Assembly (NCBI RefSeq): GCF_900453105.1 | Contig: NZ_UGPW01000001.1 | Location: 1,488,001 to 1,552,000, forward strand | Length of the DNA stretch: 64,000 nt | Direction of reading: 5' to 3' | Origin: Moraxella ovis | GTDB lineage: Bacteria > Pseudomonadota > Gammaproteobacteria > Pseudomonadales > Moraxellaceae | In this document: piece by piece, positions 49,927-59,033 of the stretch | Numbering within the stretch: the stretch's first letter is position 1 | Layout: each line of letters opens with the position of its first letter | The notes under the pieces: model-generated | Database searches by the model: none | The model's input: only the letters and a program-made list of their open reading frames with translations | Told to the model about the DNA's origin: nothing | Position numbers and translations under genes: made by a program

Positions 49927-51354
49927 TTAACGCTCACGAAAACTTTCATCAACTTTTGTCTGCAATGGACTTAGCATATAATCCAAAACACGGCGTTTAC
50001 CCGTTTTAATTTCAGCAGTAACATTCATTCCTGGTGTTAAGTTGATTGTTGCTCCATCTATATTTAATGTGCTTTTATCAAGAGAAACAAGTGCGGTATA
50101 TACCAGTCCTAAATGTTGGTGTTCTACGGCATCATGGCTAATGCTTTTGATTTTGCCTGTTAAATAACCATAACGCGTATAAGGAAAACTCTCAACTTTG
50201 ACAATAACATCCTGACCAACCTTTACAAAGCCGATATCTTTATTTAGCACCAATACCTCTACTTCCACTTGATTATCATTAGGCACCACGACCATGATTT
50301 TTTGTGCTGCTTGTACAACTCCACCCAAAGTGTAAGTTGCTAACTCCTGTACAGTACCACTAACAGGCGATTTAATGCTTAGCAATTTCTGTCGCTGCTT
50401 AGCTTTATTAGCTTGACCAGTGTATTGATTAATTTGCTCATTGGTTTGACGCAAAGATTCTAATGTATCGCGTTTTAGATTTTGAGTATATAACATACGG
50501 TTTTGTTCAGCTTGCATGATTGCAGCTTGTATTTTTTGAATCTGACTACGCGTACTTTGTAAATCATTCTGATTGCTAAGTAATTTACTTTCTTGCTCCA
50601 GATAGGCATGCTCGGATATAAAGTTTTCTGCTTTGAGCTTTCGATAGTCATCAGTCTTTTGGCGTTCAATTGCACCAACCGCAACCAACTTTTGTTCTTG
50701 AGATCGGGCAGACTGTAATTCTGCCTGATGCCCCTTTAAGATTAATTTTAATTGTTCATCTTGCGCCAACCATGCTTGATATTGATTTTGGGCCAAAGTT
50801 TGGGCTTCATTAATTTCCAATTCTGAAATATTTAAAGACTTTGCATATGCTAAATCAATCTTAGGATTGATACGGTGATTCAATGCTGATAAAATTGCTT
50901 CAAGGCGTAGTTTGGATAATTGTGCTGCTTGCAGGGCTTTTTCGGACTGAGCGACATCACTATCTGAACCAACCGCCACCAAATCTACCAATACCTCTCC
51001 TTGTTGAATATTCTGACCATCACGCACATGCACAGCTTTAACTATGGCCGTTTCCAAAGATTGAATAGTTTTACTACGACTACCTGAAGAAATTTTTCCC
51101 GAAGCTGTGGCAACAATATCAATCTGTCCAACCCAAGACCATAGCAAAGCAAATAGGACGAATATCATGATTATTCTAGCTGTCCACTTAGAAGAGCTGG
51201 ATACAGGTGTGTCAGTGAGTTCTAGATGTGCAGGAAGAAAAGCGAGTTCTTCTTTAGTACGCTTAGGAGGGGTTAGTTGGTCTCGCACTGCCCATGTATT
51301 TCGCCAAACGGTCACATAACGAATAAAAAAATCTTTAAGTGCTTGTATAAACAT
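49927..51354 (-). CDS. mbxD: RTX toxin membrane-fusion protein MbxD (475 aa)
   Basis: MbxD links the inner-membrane ABC exporter to TolC across the periplasm, like HlyD. A short cytoplasmic N-terminus with PAHLELTDTPVSSSSKWTAR is followed by one membrane helix (IIMIFVLFALLWSWVGQID), a long coiled-coil hairpin (about residues 120-310) and lipoyl/beta-barrel parts with KSPVSGTVQELATYTLGGVV. The end ESFRER resembles HlyD C-termini. Length matches HlyD (478). Confidence 0.94.
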   Translation of the reverse strand: MFIQALKDFFIRYVTVWRNTWAVRDQLTPPKRTKEELAFLPAHLELTDTPVSSSSKWTARIIMIFVLFALLWSWVGQIDIVATASGKISSGSRSKTIQSLETAIVKAVHVRDGQNIQQGEVLVDLVAVGSDSDVAQSEKALQAAQLSKLRLEAILSALNHRINPKIDLAYAKSLNISELEINEAQTLAQNQYQAWLAQDEQLKLILKGHQAELQSARSQEQKLVAVGAIERQKTDDYRKLKAENFISEHAYLEQESKLLSNQNDLQSTRSQIQKIQAAIMQAEQNRMLYTQNLKRDTLESLRQTNEQINQYTGQANKAKQRQKLLSIKSPVSGTVQELATYTLGGVVQAAQKIMVVVPNDNQVEVEVLVLNKDIGFVKVGQDVIVKVESFPYTRYGYLTGKIKSISHDAVEHQHLGLVYTALVSLDKSTLNIDGATINLTPGMNVTAEIKTGKRRVLDYMLSPLQTKVDESFRER

Positions 51355-51400
51355 GAATTATTTTCCTTGAATGTTTAATAATAGCATTAATAGAACAAAC

Positions 51401-53554
51401 TTATCCATTCTGCAAATCATATAAATAACGATAGTAACCATCTTCTTTTTGTAACAATTCTTGATGTGTACCCTGCTCCACAATCTTCCCTTTGTCCATC
51501 GCAATAATGCGATGTGCCATTTTTACAGTAGATAGGCGATGTGCAATAATTAAGACTGTTCTATCTTGACAAATTGCCTGCATATTTTGCATGATGGCTC
51601 TTTCCGACTCATAGTCTAATGCACTAGTAGCTTCATCAAAAATCAAAATACGCGGATTTGTAATTAAAGCACGCGCAATAGCGATACGCTGGCGTTGTCC
51701 ACCTGACAAGCCTGCACCTTGCTCTCCAACAATCGTATCATAACCCTCAGGCAATTCCATAATAAAGTCATGTGCCCCAGACATCTTGGCAGCCTGGATA
51801 ATCAACTCTAATGACATGCCCGTATCAGTTAAGGCAATGTTATCTCGAATACTACGATTGAGTAACACATTTTCCTGCAAAACAACACCCACTTGGCGAC
51901 GCAGCCAAGCGGGATCAGCTAATGCCAAATCGTTTCCATCAACTAATATTCGCCCATTTTCTGGTACATATAAACGCTGTACTAATTTTGTCAATGTTGA
52001 CTTGCCTGAACCAGAGCGTCCTACGATACCTAGTATCTCTCCAGCGTTAATCTGTAAATTTAAATTCTGTAATATTAAATGCCCATCTATTTTGTAGCGA
52101 AAATCAATATTTTCAAATGTAATATCACCCTTAATATCAGGCAAAGTTAAGCGAGATGTAGAATGCTCAGTTGGAGTATTTAAAATATCACCCAATCTCG
52201 CCACTGAAATACCTACTTGCTGAAAATCTTGCCATAGCTGTGCCAGGCGAATAACAGGGGCGGCCACCTGACCTGCCAGCATATTAAATGCTATTAATTG
52301 ACCTACCGATAGCTTGCCTTCAATTACCAATTTTGCACCAATCCATAGAGTTGCCACAACAACCAGCTTTTGAATGAGTTGCACTCCTTGCTGCCCAACC
52401 ATTGCCAACTTAGCAACCCGAAAACTAGAAACCACATAAGCTGCTAATTGATTATCCCAGCGACGGGTCATTTGAGGTTCAACCGCCATTGCTTTTACCG
52501 TACCAACCGCAGTAATACTTTCCACCAAAAAAGATTGATTATCTGCATTGCGTGCAAATTGATCATTTAGTCGAGTGCGTAAAATTGGGCTAATAAAGGC
52601 AGACCAAAACGCATATATTGGTAATGATGCCAAAACTACCAGTGTTAAAGTAGGGCTGTAATACCACATTACAAACAAGAATATAAAAGAAAACACCAAA
52701 TCTAAAACTGAGGTAAGAGCTTGACCAGTTAAGAAATTGCGGATATGTTCCAGCTCCCGTATGCGTGCAACCGTATCACCCACCCTTCTGCTTTCAAAAT
52801 AAGCAAGTGGTAAAGCGAGTAGATGACGAAATAATCGTGCTCCTAGCTCTACATCAATCCGAGAGGTTGTATGAGCAAAAATATAAGTGCGTAGACCACT
52901 TAAAATGACTTCAAATAAACTTACTACCAATAAGGCAATCGCTACCACATCCAGAGTAGAAAAACCACGATGCACCAATACCTTATCCATCACAACCTGA
53001 AAAAACAATGGCGTAATCAGAGCAAAAATCTGTAGCACCACTGAAATAACAATAACTTCAAAAAAAATATAACGATATTTGATTACCGCAGGAATAAACC
53101 AAGTAAAATCAAATTTAGCCAATGAACCCAATATTGACGCACGGGAAGTTACTAGCATTAACTTACCAGAATATCTTTCAGAAAACTCACTTGCATCTAA
53201 TATCATAGGACGATTTTCGATCAAATCATAGATGAGATATTTTGCAGCAGATCCCACCCCATCAATTTTAGTTAGTATAAAATGAGAGTTTAAATTTTGA
53301 TCTAAATCGGGCTTATCATCACACCATACCAAAGCAGGAAGTGTTATCATTGACAATCGAGCTAAAGGCTGTTTTATAATCTTTACCTTTAATTCCAATT
53401 TCTTTGCTGCCAACATCCATTCAATTTCATTCAGGTCTCCTTTTGCATTATCAGAAAACTGATGCATAATGTCTGCTGGACTTGCAGAAATACCATAGTA
53501 TTTGGCAAGGATAACCAGAGCAGATAGAGCAGGTTGTTGAGCATAATCTATCAT
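51401..53554 (-). CDS. mbxB: RTX toxin ABC transporter MbxB (717 aa)
   Basis: MbxB is the HlyB-like ATP-driven inner-membrane exporter. Residues 1 to about 130 are a C39-like domain lacking the protease Cys (starts [20 protein letters not shown]). Then come six membrane helices, and an ATPase with Walker [12 protein letters not shown], signature [16 protein letters not shown] and Walker [14 protein letters not shown]. Start at 53554 fits HlyB alignment; the frame is open 29 codons further upstream, but that stretch is the intercistronic hairpin. It begins 124 bp after mbxA. Confidence 0.94.
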   Translation of the reverse strand: MIDYAQQPALSALVILAKYYGISASPADIMHQFSDNAKGDLNEIEWMLAAKKLELKVKIIKQPLARLSMITLPALVWCDDKPDLDQNLNSHFILTKIDGVGSAAKYLIYDLIENRPMILDASEFSERYSGKLMLVTSRASILGSLAKFDFTWFIPAVIKYRYIFFEVIVISVVLQIFALITPLFFQVVMDKVLVHRGFSTLDVVAIALLVVSLFEVILSGLRTYIFAHTTSRIDVELGARLFRHLLALPLAYFESRRVGDTVARIRELEHIRNFLTGQALTSVLDLVFSFIFLFVMWYYSPTLTLVVLASLPIYAFWSAFISPILRTRLNDQFARNADNQSFLVESITAVGTVKAMAVEPQMTRRWDNQLAAYVVSSFRVAKLAMVGQQGVQLIQKLVVVATLWIGAKLVIEGKLSVGQLIAFNMLAGQVAAPVIRLAQLWQDFQQVGISVARLGDILNTPTEHSTSRLTLPDIKGDITFENIDFRYKIDGHLILQNLNLQINAGEILGIVGRSGSGKSTLTKLVQRLYVPENGRILVDGNDLALADPAWLRRQVGVVLQENVLLNRSIRDNIALTDTGMSLELIIQAAKMSGAHDFIMELPEGYDTIVGEQGAGLSGGQRQRIAIARALITNPRILIFDEATSALDYESERAIMQNMQAICQDRTVLIIAHRLSTVKMAHRIIAMDKGKIVEQGTHQELLQKEDGYYRYLYDLQNG

Positions 53555-53601
53555 AACTAAATTACTATTAAGGGTTTGTAAATTAAGTCTAATTAAAGAA
53601 G

Positions 53602-53659
53602 TATCACCACCCATATCACTAGTTTCATAATCTATAACCAATGATATGGGTGGTGATAT
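53602..53659 (-). terminator. Intercistronic hairpin between mbxA and mbxB
   Basis: TATCACCACCCATATCA (53602-53618) pairs perfectly with 53643-53659 across a 24-nt loop. On the minus strand it is followed by CTTCTTTAATT, a weak T-rich tail. It probably reduces transcription of mbxBD relative to mbxCA, like the hlyA-hlyB attenuator. Confidence 0.7.
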
Positions 53660-53678
53660 CGTCTAGTAAATTAAATCA

Positions 53679-56462
53679 CTAAACACTTGGAGCTAAAATA
53701 CCATGAACCGGTTGTGTAGTTGGTTGCAGGGTATTGGAGCTCACAGGATTCTCTGTACCAAATAACGCCATTGAGCCAATTAGCTTATTTAAACTGCTTG
53801 CAATGTCCGATACAGATATCTCTTGACTCTTATTTTTGTTTGCAAGCTCTTGCAATTGTTGAGATGTGATTTTCTCACCAACTTGTTTGTTTTCCAAAAG
53901 GCCATCAATTTGCTCAGAGGTAATATAAGTACCATCTTTACCAATAAGGTGCTCAATTTTGTTATCAGTTTTATGACCATGGTAATTCACTAACTTGGAT
54001 GCAATGTACCAATTTGATATATTAATACTACCAGAATTGTCATTTAGCTTGATCAATATACCTTCTTGAGTACGCTCAATAGTTAACTCTGATAAATTAG
54101 CATCTGCGAATGCCAATTTATCATTGCCTTTAGAATCGTACAGTTTATCATTCCCACCCCCTTTTCGAACAATGTATACATCATCGCCAGCACCGCCATT
54201 TAATACATCATCGCCAGCACCGCCATCAAGTAGATCATTTCCATCATCGCCTAAAAGTTGATCTGCACCTTTGCCACCAAATAAACGGTCATCGCCAGCA
54301 CCGCCATCAAGTATATCATCTCCATCTCCACCGTGGAAGATATCAGTGAATTTGGAGCCTTTGAAGTTATCATTAAATTGAGAGCCAATTATTTCTTCTA
54401 CGGATTTTAATTGATCAGTAGACTTATACCCATATCCAACTTGTCTCAATTCATAATCACGATACTCAAGAGTCTCTGTGCGTTTACCTACCGTAGTATC
54501 TTGGCGTTTCACAACTTCATGATAAATATCACCTTTAGCCACTGTACGATTAACGATATAGCTGCCCATTTCAGTTGCATGTGTGCCGTCTACGATAATA
54601 TTACCCAAGCCACCATCTTTGCTATATAAAACACGATCGTGTCCGGCTCCACCGTCCACATTCATTTTACCTTGCCCAGCAAAGATATCATCGTTACCAG
54701 CACCAGCATTTACAATCAGCTCAATTTCCTCTACAGTTTCCTGCTCATTAATACGCTGAATAACTTTAGAGAAGTCTAATTTAGAGCTTGCATCACCATC
54801 AGTGATCTGCCAATTTTTAACACGCTCAAATTTCAATTTATTGATATAAGAATATTTACCATTACTTATGCGTTCGCGAGATTCTTTACCTGCACTTAAT
54901 AATGGTGAAGTAAAGTGTAATGCTTGAGTTTTCTTGCCATCTGAATTACTGATGTCTACAATTCCAGTCTTGGCATCTAATGTAATATTAACACCGGCCT
55001 CCACTTTTTTACCATCTTCAAAAGCATCTACATAAGCTTTTCCGCTCTCAACTTTCTCTCCCAACTTGGTAATACCTGCCAACTCACCGATATTATTATC
55101 CCAGCGTTGTTGTGTAATAGCAATAACACGCTCAGCTTCCAACTCTTTATTTAGCTCAGACAAAAATTGTAAGTTATTAGCCAAATAAGCAGCATAACGA
55201 GAGTCATAACCTTTATCAAAATAGTTCTGACCACCATTTTGCTTTTCCCACTCTAGAATTCTACCTTGCAAACGATTCGCAACACTTTCAAACATTGCTT
55301 GCTTAGATGCCTCTAGAATACCAGAGATTAATCCCGTTACTCCAGCGACCAATAGGGCAATAGGTGCACCAACAGCAGATCCTACAGCGGCGGCAGAAAC
55401 ACCCGCAGAAACTGCACCTAATGCCGTATTAATTGTAGTTAACGAAGCTTCAATAGTGCCTGCACCACGCTGATATTCAGCCAGTAGATGGTCTCCATCA
55501 TAGCCGAATTTTTGGAATTGTTTTGCAAATTCATCAAGAGCATTGGCATGGTTAAATTTATCCGCCGCATTCACAAATGCCAAAGGACTAATTGCCAACA
55601 TAATTGATGAGGTGATTAAAGCAGCAACTGCGCCGGTAGTTGATAGACCAGCAGCAACGCGTTGTGCTAAAACATATGAAGAAATTGCTTTTGTTACATT
55701 ACCAACAACTTGATTGCTTAACTCAAAACCTGCAGCCACTTTTTTACCAGTTGATGCATCTTTATCCGCCAAAACAAAACCTGAAGAAATACCTGATAAT
55801 AAACCAGTAATCACTTCCAAACCAACACTGGTTTTAGAGAAATTTAAGTTTTGCAACTTATTTCCTAAGCCAGAGAAACCCTTAGCCTGCGATATAGTGG
55901 AGCCTAGCTTTGCCAGCTGTGCAGAAAATGCCTCAACTGTTTGAACGCTACTAGATAGGTTGCCAACCACTTCATTGATCAATTCAATACTGGCTTTCGC
56001 TAAATCAGTAGGTGCAGCATCGCCTTGCTTGATCAAAGAATCAAGTTCCATGCCCGCTAAAGCAGTACCCAAGAAAGAACTGAGGGTTGCCAACACACTA
56101 CTTGCACCTCCTAATTGATGATCAATATTCTCTGCACTTTTCAGCTCTTGTGCCAACTTATTGGCAGAATGTTTTTTTAAGAGTTCATCTAGTTTTGTTG
56201 CAGAGATAGCAACACCGGTTTGTGTAAGAGAGAGTAGCTGATTTGCCGTATCAATAGATTTTTTTGCTGTTTGAGTGTGATTAGGCTCTTCTGCCAAACG
56301 AGCAATTCCTAACTCATCGGCAGCTTTGATGAAGTTATTTAAGCTCCCTTCCTTTTTCGGATCATAGTCCTTAGGAATGGCCAAATAAAGACTTTTTAGT
56401 CCAGACTTAGTGGAGCTTAAACCGGCTTGAATATTAGTTTTAATTACATTTATTTTAGACAT
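53679..56462 (-). CDS. mbxA: RTX cytolysin/haemolysin MbxA (927 aa)
   Basis: MbxA is the pore-forming haemolysin and leukotoxin linked to bovine keratoconjunctivitis. The N-terminal half holds hydrophobic pore segments (for example AGLSTTGAVAALITSSIMLA and IALLVAGVTGLISGILEASK). Lysines 536 and 660 sit in RISNGKYSYINK and DTTVGKRTETLEY, at the positions reported as acylation sites in M. bovis MbxA. Residues about 708-785 are calcium-binding glycine-rich nonapeptides (GGDGDDILDGGAGDDRLFGG). The last about 60 residues form the uncleaved type I secretion signal. mbxC lies 35 bp upstream and activates it. Length equals the published M. bovis toxin. Confidence 0.97.
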   Translation of the reverse strand: MSKINVIKTNIQAGLSSTKSGLKSLYLAIPKDYDPKKEGSLNNFIKAADELGIARLAEEPNHTQTAKKSIDTANQLLSLTQTGVAISATKLDELLKKHSANKLAQELKSAENIDHQLGGASSVLATLSSFLGTALAGMELDSLIKQGDAAPTDLAKASIELINEVVGNLSSSVQTVEAFSAQLAKLGSTISQAKGFSGLGNKLQNLNFSKTSVGLEVITGLLSGISSGFVLADKDASTGKKVAAGFELSNQVVGNVTKAISSYVLAQRVAAGLSTTGAVAALITSSIMLAISPLAFVNAADKFNHANALDEFAKQFQKFGYDGDHLLAEYQRGAGTIEASLTTINTALGAVSAGVSAAAVGSAVGAPIALLVAGVTGLISGILEASKQAMFESVANRLQGRILEWEKQNGGQNYFDKGYDSRYAAYLANNLQFLSELNKELEAERVIAITQQRWDNNIGELAGITKLGEKVESGKAYVDAFEDGKKVEAGVNITLDAKTGIVDISNSDGKKTQALHFTSPLLSAGKESRERISNGKYSYINKLKFERVKNWQITDGDASSKLDFSKVIQRINEQETVEEIELIVNAGAGNDDIFAGQGKMNVDGGAGHDRVLYSKDGGLGNIIVDGTHATEMGSYIVNRTVAKGDIYHEVVKRQDTTVGKRTETLEYRDYELRQVGYGYKSTDQLKSVEEIIGSQFNDNFKGSKFTDIFHGGDGDDILDGGAGDDRLFGGKGADQLLGDDGNDLLDGGAGDDVLNGGAGDDVYIVRKGGGNDKLYDSKGNDKLAFADANLSELTIERTQEGILIKLNDNSGSINISNWYIASKLVNYHGHKTDNKIEHLIGKDGTYITSEQIDGLLENKQVGEKITSQQLQELANKNKSQEISVSDIASSLNKLIGSMALFGTENPVSSNTLQPTTQPVHGILAPSV

Positions 56463-56497
56463 GGCTATTTACCCTAATTGTTTTAAAAAGGTTTGAA

Positions 56498-57004
56498 TTA
56501 ATTATCTTTAGATATAATAAAATTATTCTGAGTTGATAGTTTGCTCATCAGATCTTCGTGGTATTGCGCAAACATTTTTGAGGCCAACTTTGGATCAACA
56601 GATTTTCCATGGAATTCAGTTATCTTACCATGCGACGAATTTTCTTCCACACGGATAGCTCTAAACAATTCATCTGCAAACAACTCTCTCATGTGTTTTG
56701 TCAGTCTCAGACTATCGCCAAATGGGGTAATCCAGTCAATAAACCAGTTTCGATTACCCGACTGCCAATCTTCCAACTTAAGAGAGGTAACATCGTTAAT
56801 ATATTTAACCTCATTTTCCAAACTAAGCTTAGCCCAACTACAATATGCTACAGGCATATTATCTCTTCTTAGCAGTACATACTGCTTCGTTTGAATTGCT
56901 GGAATAACATTTGTTGTTAAGAGAGAAAGCGTCCAATTCTTATGCAAATTAGAATTAGCCCACAGCCAAGTAATCGCTCCAAGTTCTGTAAAATTATCAT
57001 TCAT
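56498..57004 (-). CDS. mbxC: RTX toxin-activating lysine acyltransferase MbxC (168 aa)
   Basis: MbxC transfers fatty acyl groups from acyl carrier protein to two internal lysines of MbxA, as HlyC does for HlyA. The HlyC core motif LGAITWLWANSNLHKNWTLS includes the catalytic His at residue 21. Further family blocks are PVAYCSWAKLSLENEVKYIN and NWFIDWITPFGDSLRLTKHM. First gene of the operon; a candidate promoter lies about 47 bp upstream. Confidence 0.95.
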   Translation of the reverse strand: MNDNFTELGAITWLWANSNLHKNWTLSLLTTNVIPAIQTKQYVLLRRDNMPVAYCSWAKLSLENEVKYINDVTSLKLEDWQSGNRNWFIDWITPFGDSLRLTKHMRELFADELFRAIRVEENSSHGKITEFHGKSVDPKLASKMFAQYHEDLMSKLSTQNNFIISKDN

Positions 57005-57050
57005 GAGTATTCAACTCTCTAAGTTTTTTAAATTAAGTAACTCAAATAGA

Positions 57051-57078
57051 TTTATACATTAACTTCAGCTCAACACAA
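57051..57078 (-). promoter_or_regulatory. mbxC: Candidate mbx operon promoter
   Basis: TTGTGT (57073-57078) and TATAAA (57051-57056) are spaced by 16 bp on the minus strand. A run of seven C on the plus strand (57086-57092) lies just upstream of the -35. Prediction only. Confidence 0.35.
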
Positions 57079-57120
57079 TTTGATACCCCCCCAAACCAAA
57101 GAATCATAATACCAATTTAA

Positions 57121-57422
57121 TTCAAAATATCATTTAACATTACTTTGGTACAGAACGAGCAACCTATCAGCATATGTTTACCCACGCCAAGGAGTCTATA
57201 CCAAGCGATGGAAAGCCAAAATAATCCCAAAAAAACTTATAACAGCCTTAAACTACCGCCAAAAATACCAAGGTTCATTCATCCAAGCTAGGACTTTGGG
57301 ATTAACGAAAGTGCGGCATACAAAACCATCATATAGATACAAAGCATACCGAATAAGCATAAAAGATTTTGCACAACTCATCAAAAGTCATTATGGACAG
57401 ACACTAATATTGGCACCGTGCT
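57121..57422 (+). other. Unidentified open stretch upstream of mbx, probably a relic
   Basis: One plus-strand frame is open for about 90 codons and reads AYVYPRQGVYTKRWKAKIIP, then NYRQKYQGSFIQARTLGLTK and KPSYRYKAYRISIKDFAQLI, ending at TAA 57421-57423. There is no start codon with a ribosome site. The composition is basic, like DNA-binding or transposition proteins. I cannot name it. Confidence 0.3.
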
Positions 57423-57745
57423 AATTGATGCAACCAAAACATCCTTTAGACAGCTTAAAATAGTAAGGAGAAAAGAGGCATCAAACCATAAAGATTCAAA
57501 TGGTCACATTTGAGTGCGTTCTGACTATCAAGACATTCAAGAATACAATACCAAAAGCCAGTTACTAAAGAAAAACATCAGTCTACTCAATAAGGCAGAT
57601 AAAAAAGCCAATCATAAATTATCTGTCAAACATATTTTAATGAGCATTTACTGGTTAAATTAAACGCTTTTAAAAATTGTCTTGCCACAATCGTAGAGAG
57701 CAATTTAAAAGTAAATCTAATTTTTGAGATTTACTTTTAAATTGA
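57400..57745 (+). pseudogene. IS5-family-like transposase remnant
   Basis: Broken frames spell parts of an IS5-type DDE transposase. Around 57405 comes TNIGTVLIDATKTSFRQLK (compare VLIDATE-type catalytic Asp region), then DYQDIQEYNTKSQLLKKNIS and LLNKADKKANHKLS (GYQGI...K...LTKEDKKxNRxLS region). Near the end, in another frame, is FKNCLATIVESNLKVNLIFE (FKILxxRYRNR...NLIxxIYN region). Several stops and shifts make it non-functional. Its place beside mbx fits the idea that the toxin locus arrived on mobile DNA. Confidence 0.55.
57701..57744. repeat. Perfect 18-bp palindromic hairpin
   Basis: CAATTTAAAAGTAAATCT (57701-57718) pairs perfectly with 57727-57744 over an 8-nt loop. It overlaps the tail of the IS5-like remnant. 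There is no strong T-run, so it may be a transposon end or MITE fragment rather than a terminator. Confidence 0.75.
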
Positions 57746-58177
57746 GTTAAAAAAGTATTTAATAGAATTATTTATACAGCAAAACAATAAAATTTAAAAT
57801 TATTTAATCTTTTGGTCAATTACAATTATAATATAGCAATAACAAAAAATCAACCAACTCAGTATAATCATACTACAAATTTTCACATAGAATTAAGCAG
57901 GTTGATCAACATAGGACTCCGAAGAAGTCAAACCAAAAAGCGTATTTTTCAGATTGGGCAGAATCCAAAAAGAGCTCTAACTAATAACAAAAGTTCGTGC
58001 ACATTTTTAGACACCCCCTTTCATCACAAAATCATCGCTTTTGATGGCATTGTGTGATAACATAACCTTAATATGTGATTACAATATTTGACTAGGGTTT
58101 AGTATTTCTACCAGTCTTTAGACATCCAAAAAACAGATTGCTAAAACTTATCATAACACCCATCATAAGGAATTCTC
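57746..58177. other. Gap upstream of yajQ, nothing convincing
   Basis: An AT-rich tract with one open frame of 81 codons (57812-58057) that lacks recognisable motifs or a ribosome site. The yajQ ribosome site AAGGAATT is at its end. Confidence 0.3.
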
Positions 58178-58666
58178 ATGCCATCATTTGACATCGTTTC
58201 AGAACTCAACACCCAAGAGGTACGCAATGCCATTGGCAACACCGACAAAGAGATCGCCACGCGCTTTGACTTTAAAGGCAGTGACATCAACGTCGAGCTG
58301 AACGAAAAAGCCAGAACTGTAACCATCACCTGCGATAACGAGCTTCAATCAGACAACGTTTACGCCATCTTCGAAAAGCAGCTCATCAAGCGCGGCGTCG
58401 ATCTACAAGTCCTCGACCCACAAGATAAAGCCCAATCAGGCAAAACCGTCAAGCAAGTCATCAATCTAAAAGACGGTCTAGACTCAGACACCGCCAAAAA
58501 GATCAGCAAAGCCATCAAAGAAAGCGATTTAAAAGTATCGGCCAGCATTCAAGGCGACAAGATTCGCGTCAATGACAAAAAGCGCGACAATCTACAAGCC
58601 TGCATGGCATTTCTAAAAGAAAAATCATTTGGCGTGCCTCTGCAATTCAACAACTTCAAAGATTGA
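58178..58666 (+). CDS. yajQ: YajQ family nucleotide/c-di-GMP-binding protein (162 aa)
   Basis: YajQ (DUF520) proteins are small cytoplasmic proteins; some bind cyclic di-GMP and act as gene-expression effectors. The family start MPSFDIVSELNTQEVRNAIG is unmistakable, followed by EIATRFDFKGSDINVELNEK, and the end FLKEKSFGVPLQFNNFKD. AAGGA is placed before the ATG. No partner gene is adjacent. Confidence 0.95.
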   Translation: MPSFDIVSELNTQEVRNAIGNTDKEIATRFDFKGSDINVELNEKARTVTITCDNELQSDNVYAIFEKQLIKRGVDLQVLDPQDKAQSGKTVKQVINLKDGLDSDTAKKISKAIKESDLKVSASIQGDKIRVNDKKRDNLQACMAFLKEKSFGVPLQFNNFKD

Positions 58667-58736
58667 TTTTTTAAAATAATTTTTTTATATAAATCAAATA
58701 TTTACAAATTATTTTAAATTTTTGAAAAATAATCGC

Positions 58737-58764
58737 TTGACGGATGAAAATAATTTGCTATAAT
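58737..58764 (+). promoter_or_regulatory. Sigma-70 promoter of tRNA-Glu
   Basis: TTGACG (58737-58742) and TATAAT (58759-58764) are separated by 16 bp, followed by a GC-rich start region (GGCGCC), typical for stable RNA genes. The tRNA begins about 75 bp after the expected start site. Confidence 0.8.
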
Positions 58765-58845
58765 GGCGCCACTTTTGAGAAACACGGTGAAAGCGTTCAA
58801 AAGTTGGTAAAGCGATTTGAATAAAATCGGTTTTACAGTCCTTGC

Positions 58846-58921
58846 GCTCCATTCGTCTAGAGGCCTAGGACACCGCCCTTTCACGGCGGTAACAGGGGTT
58901 CGAATCCCCTATGGAGTGCCA
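58846..58921 (+). tRNA. tRNA-Glu (anticodon UUC)
   Basis: A 76-nt cloverleaf starts GCTCCATTCGTCTAGAGGCC and ends with encoded CCA. The acceptor stem GCTCCAT pairs with ATGGAGT (one G-U), the anticodon loop CTTTCAC gives UUC, and the T-arm is GTTCGAATC. Confidence 0.97.
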
Positions 58922-58928
58922 ATATTCT

Positions 58929-58961
58929 AAAAACAGCCCTTAATTTTAAGGGCTGTTTTTT
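58929..58961 (+). terminator. Terminator of tRNA-Glu
   Basis: AAAAACAGCCCTT/AAGGGCTGTTTTT stem with a short AT loop and T-run 8 bp after the tRNA. Confidence 0.85.
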
Positions 58962-58983
58962 ATCATTTATTTATCAACAATGA

Positions 58984-59021
58984 AAATAAAAGAGCAGGCA
59001 CGAACGCCCGCTCTTTTATTT
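58984..59021 (-). terminator. Terminator of queF
   Basis: AAATAAAAGAGC (58984-58995) pairs with 59010-59021, inner GGC/GCC extends it, with A/T runs outside; it is 13 bp after the queF stop. Confidence 0.8.
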
Positions 59022-59033
59022 ATACAGTTAAGC

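Noticed and set aside
53555..53641. Longer MbxB starting at a TTG
   Set aside because: The extra 29 codons consist mostly of the intercistronic hairpin and are absent from HlyB-like proteins.
57812..58057. 81-codon frame before yajQ
   Set aside because: No ribosome site, no motif, biased composition; likely chance.
58771..58845. Possible small RNA or second tRNA between the promoter and tRNA-Glu
   Set aside because: The 75-nt leader does not fold into a cloverleaf by inspection; treated as precursor leader.
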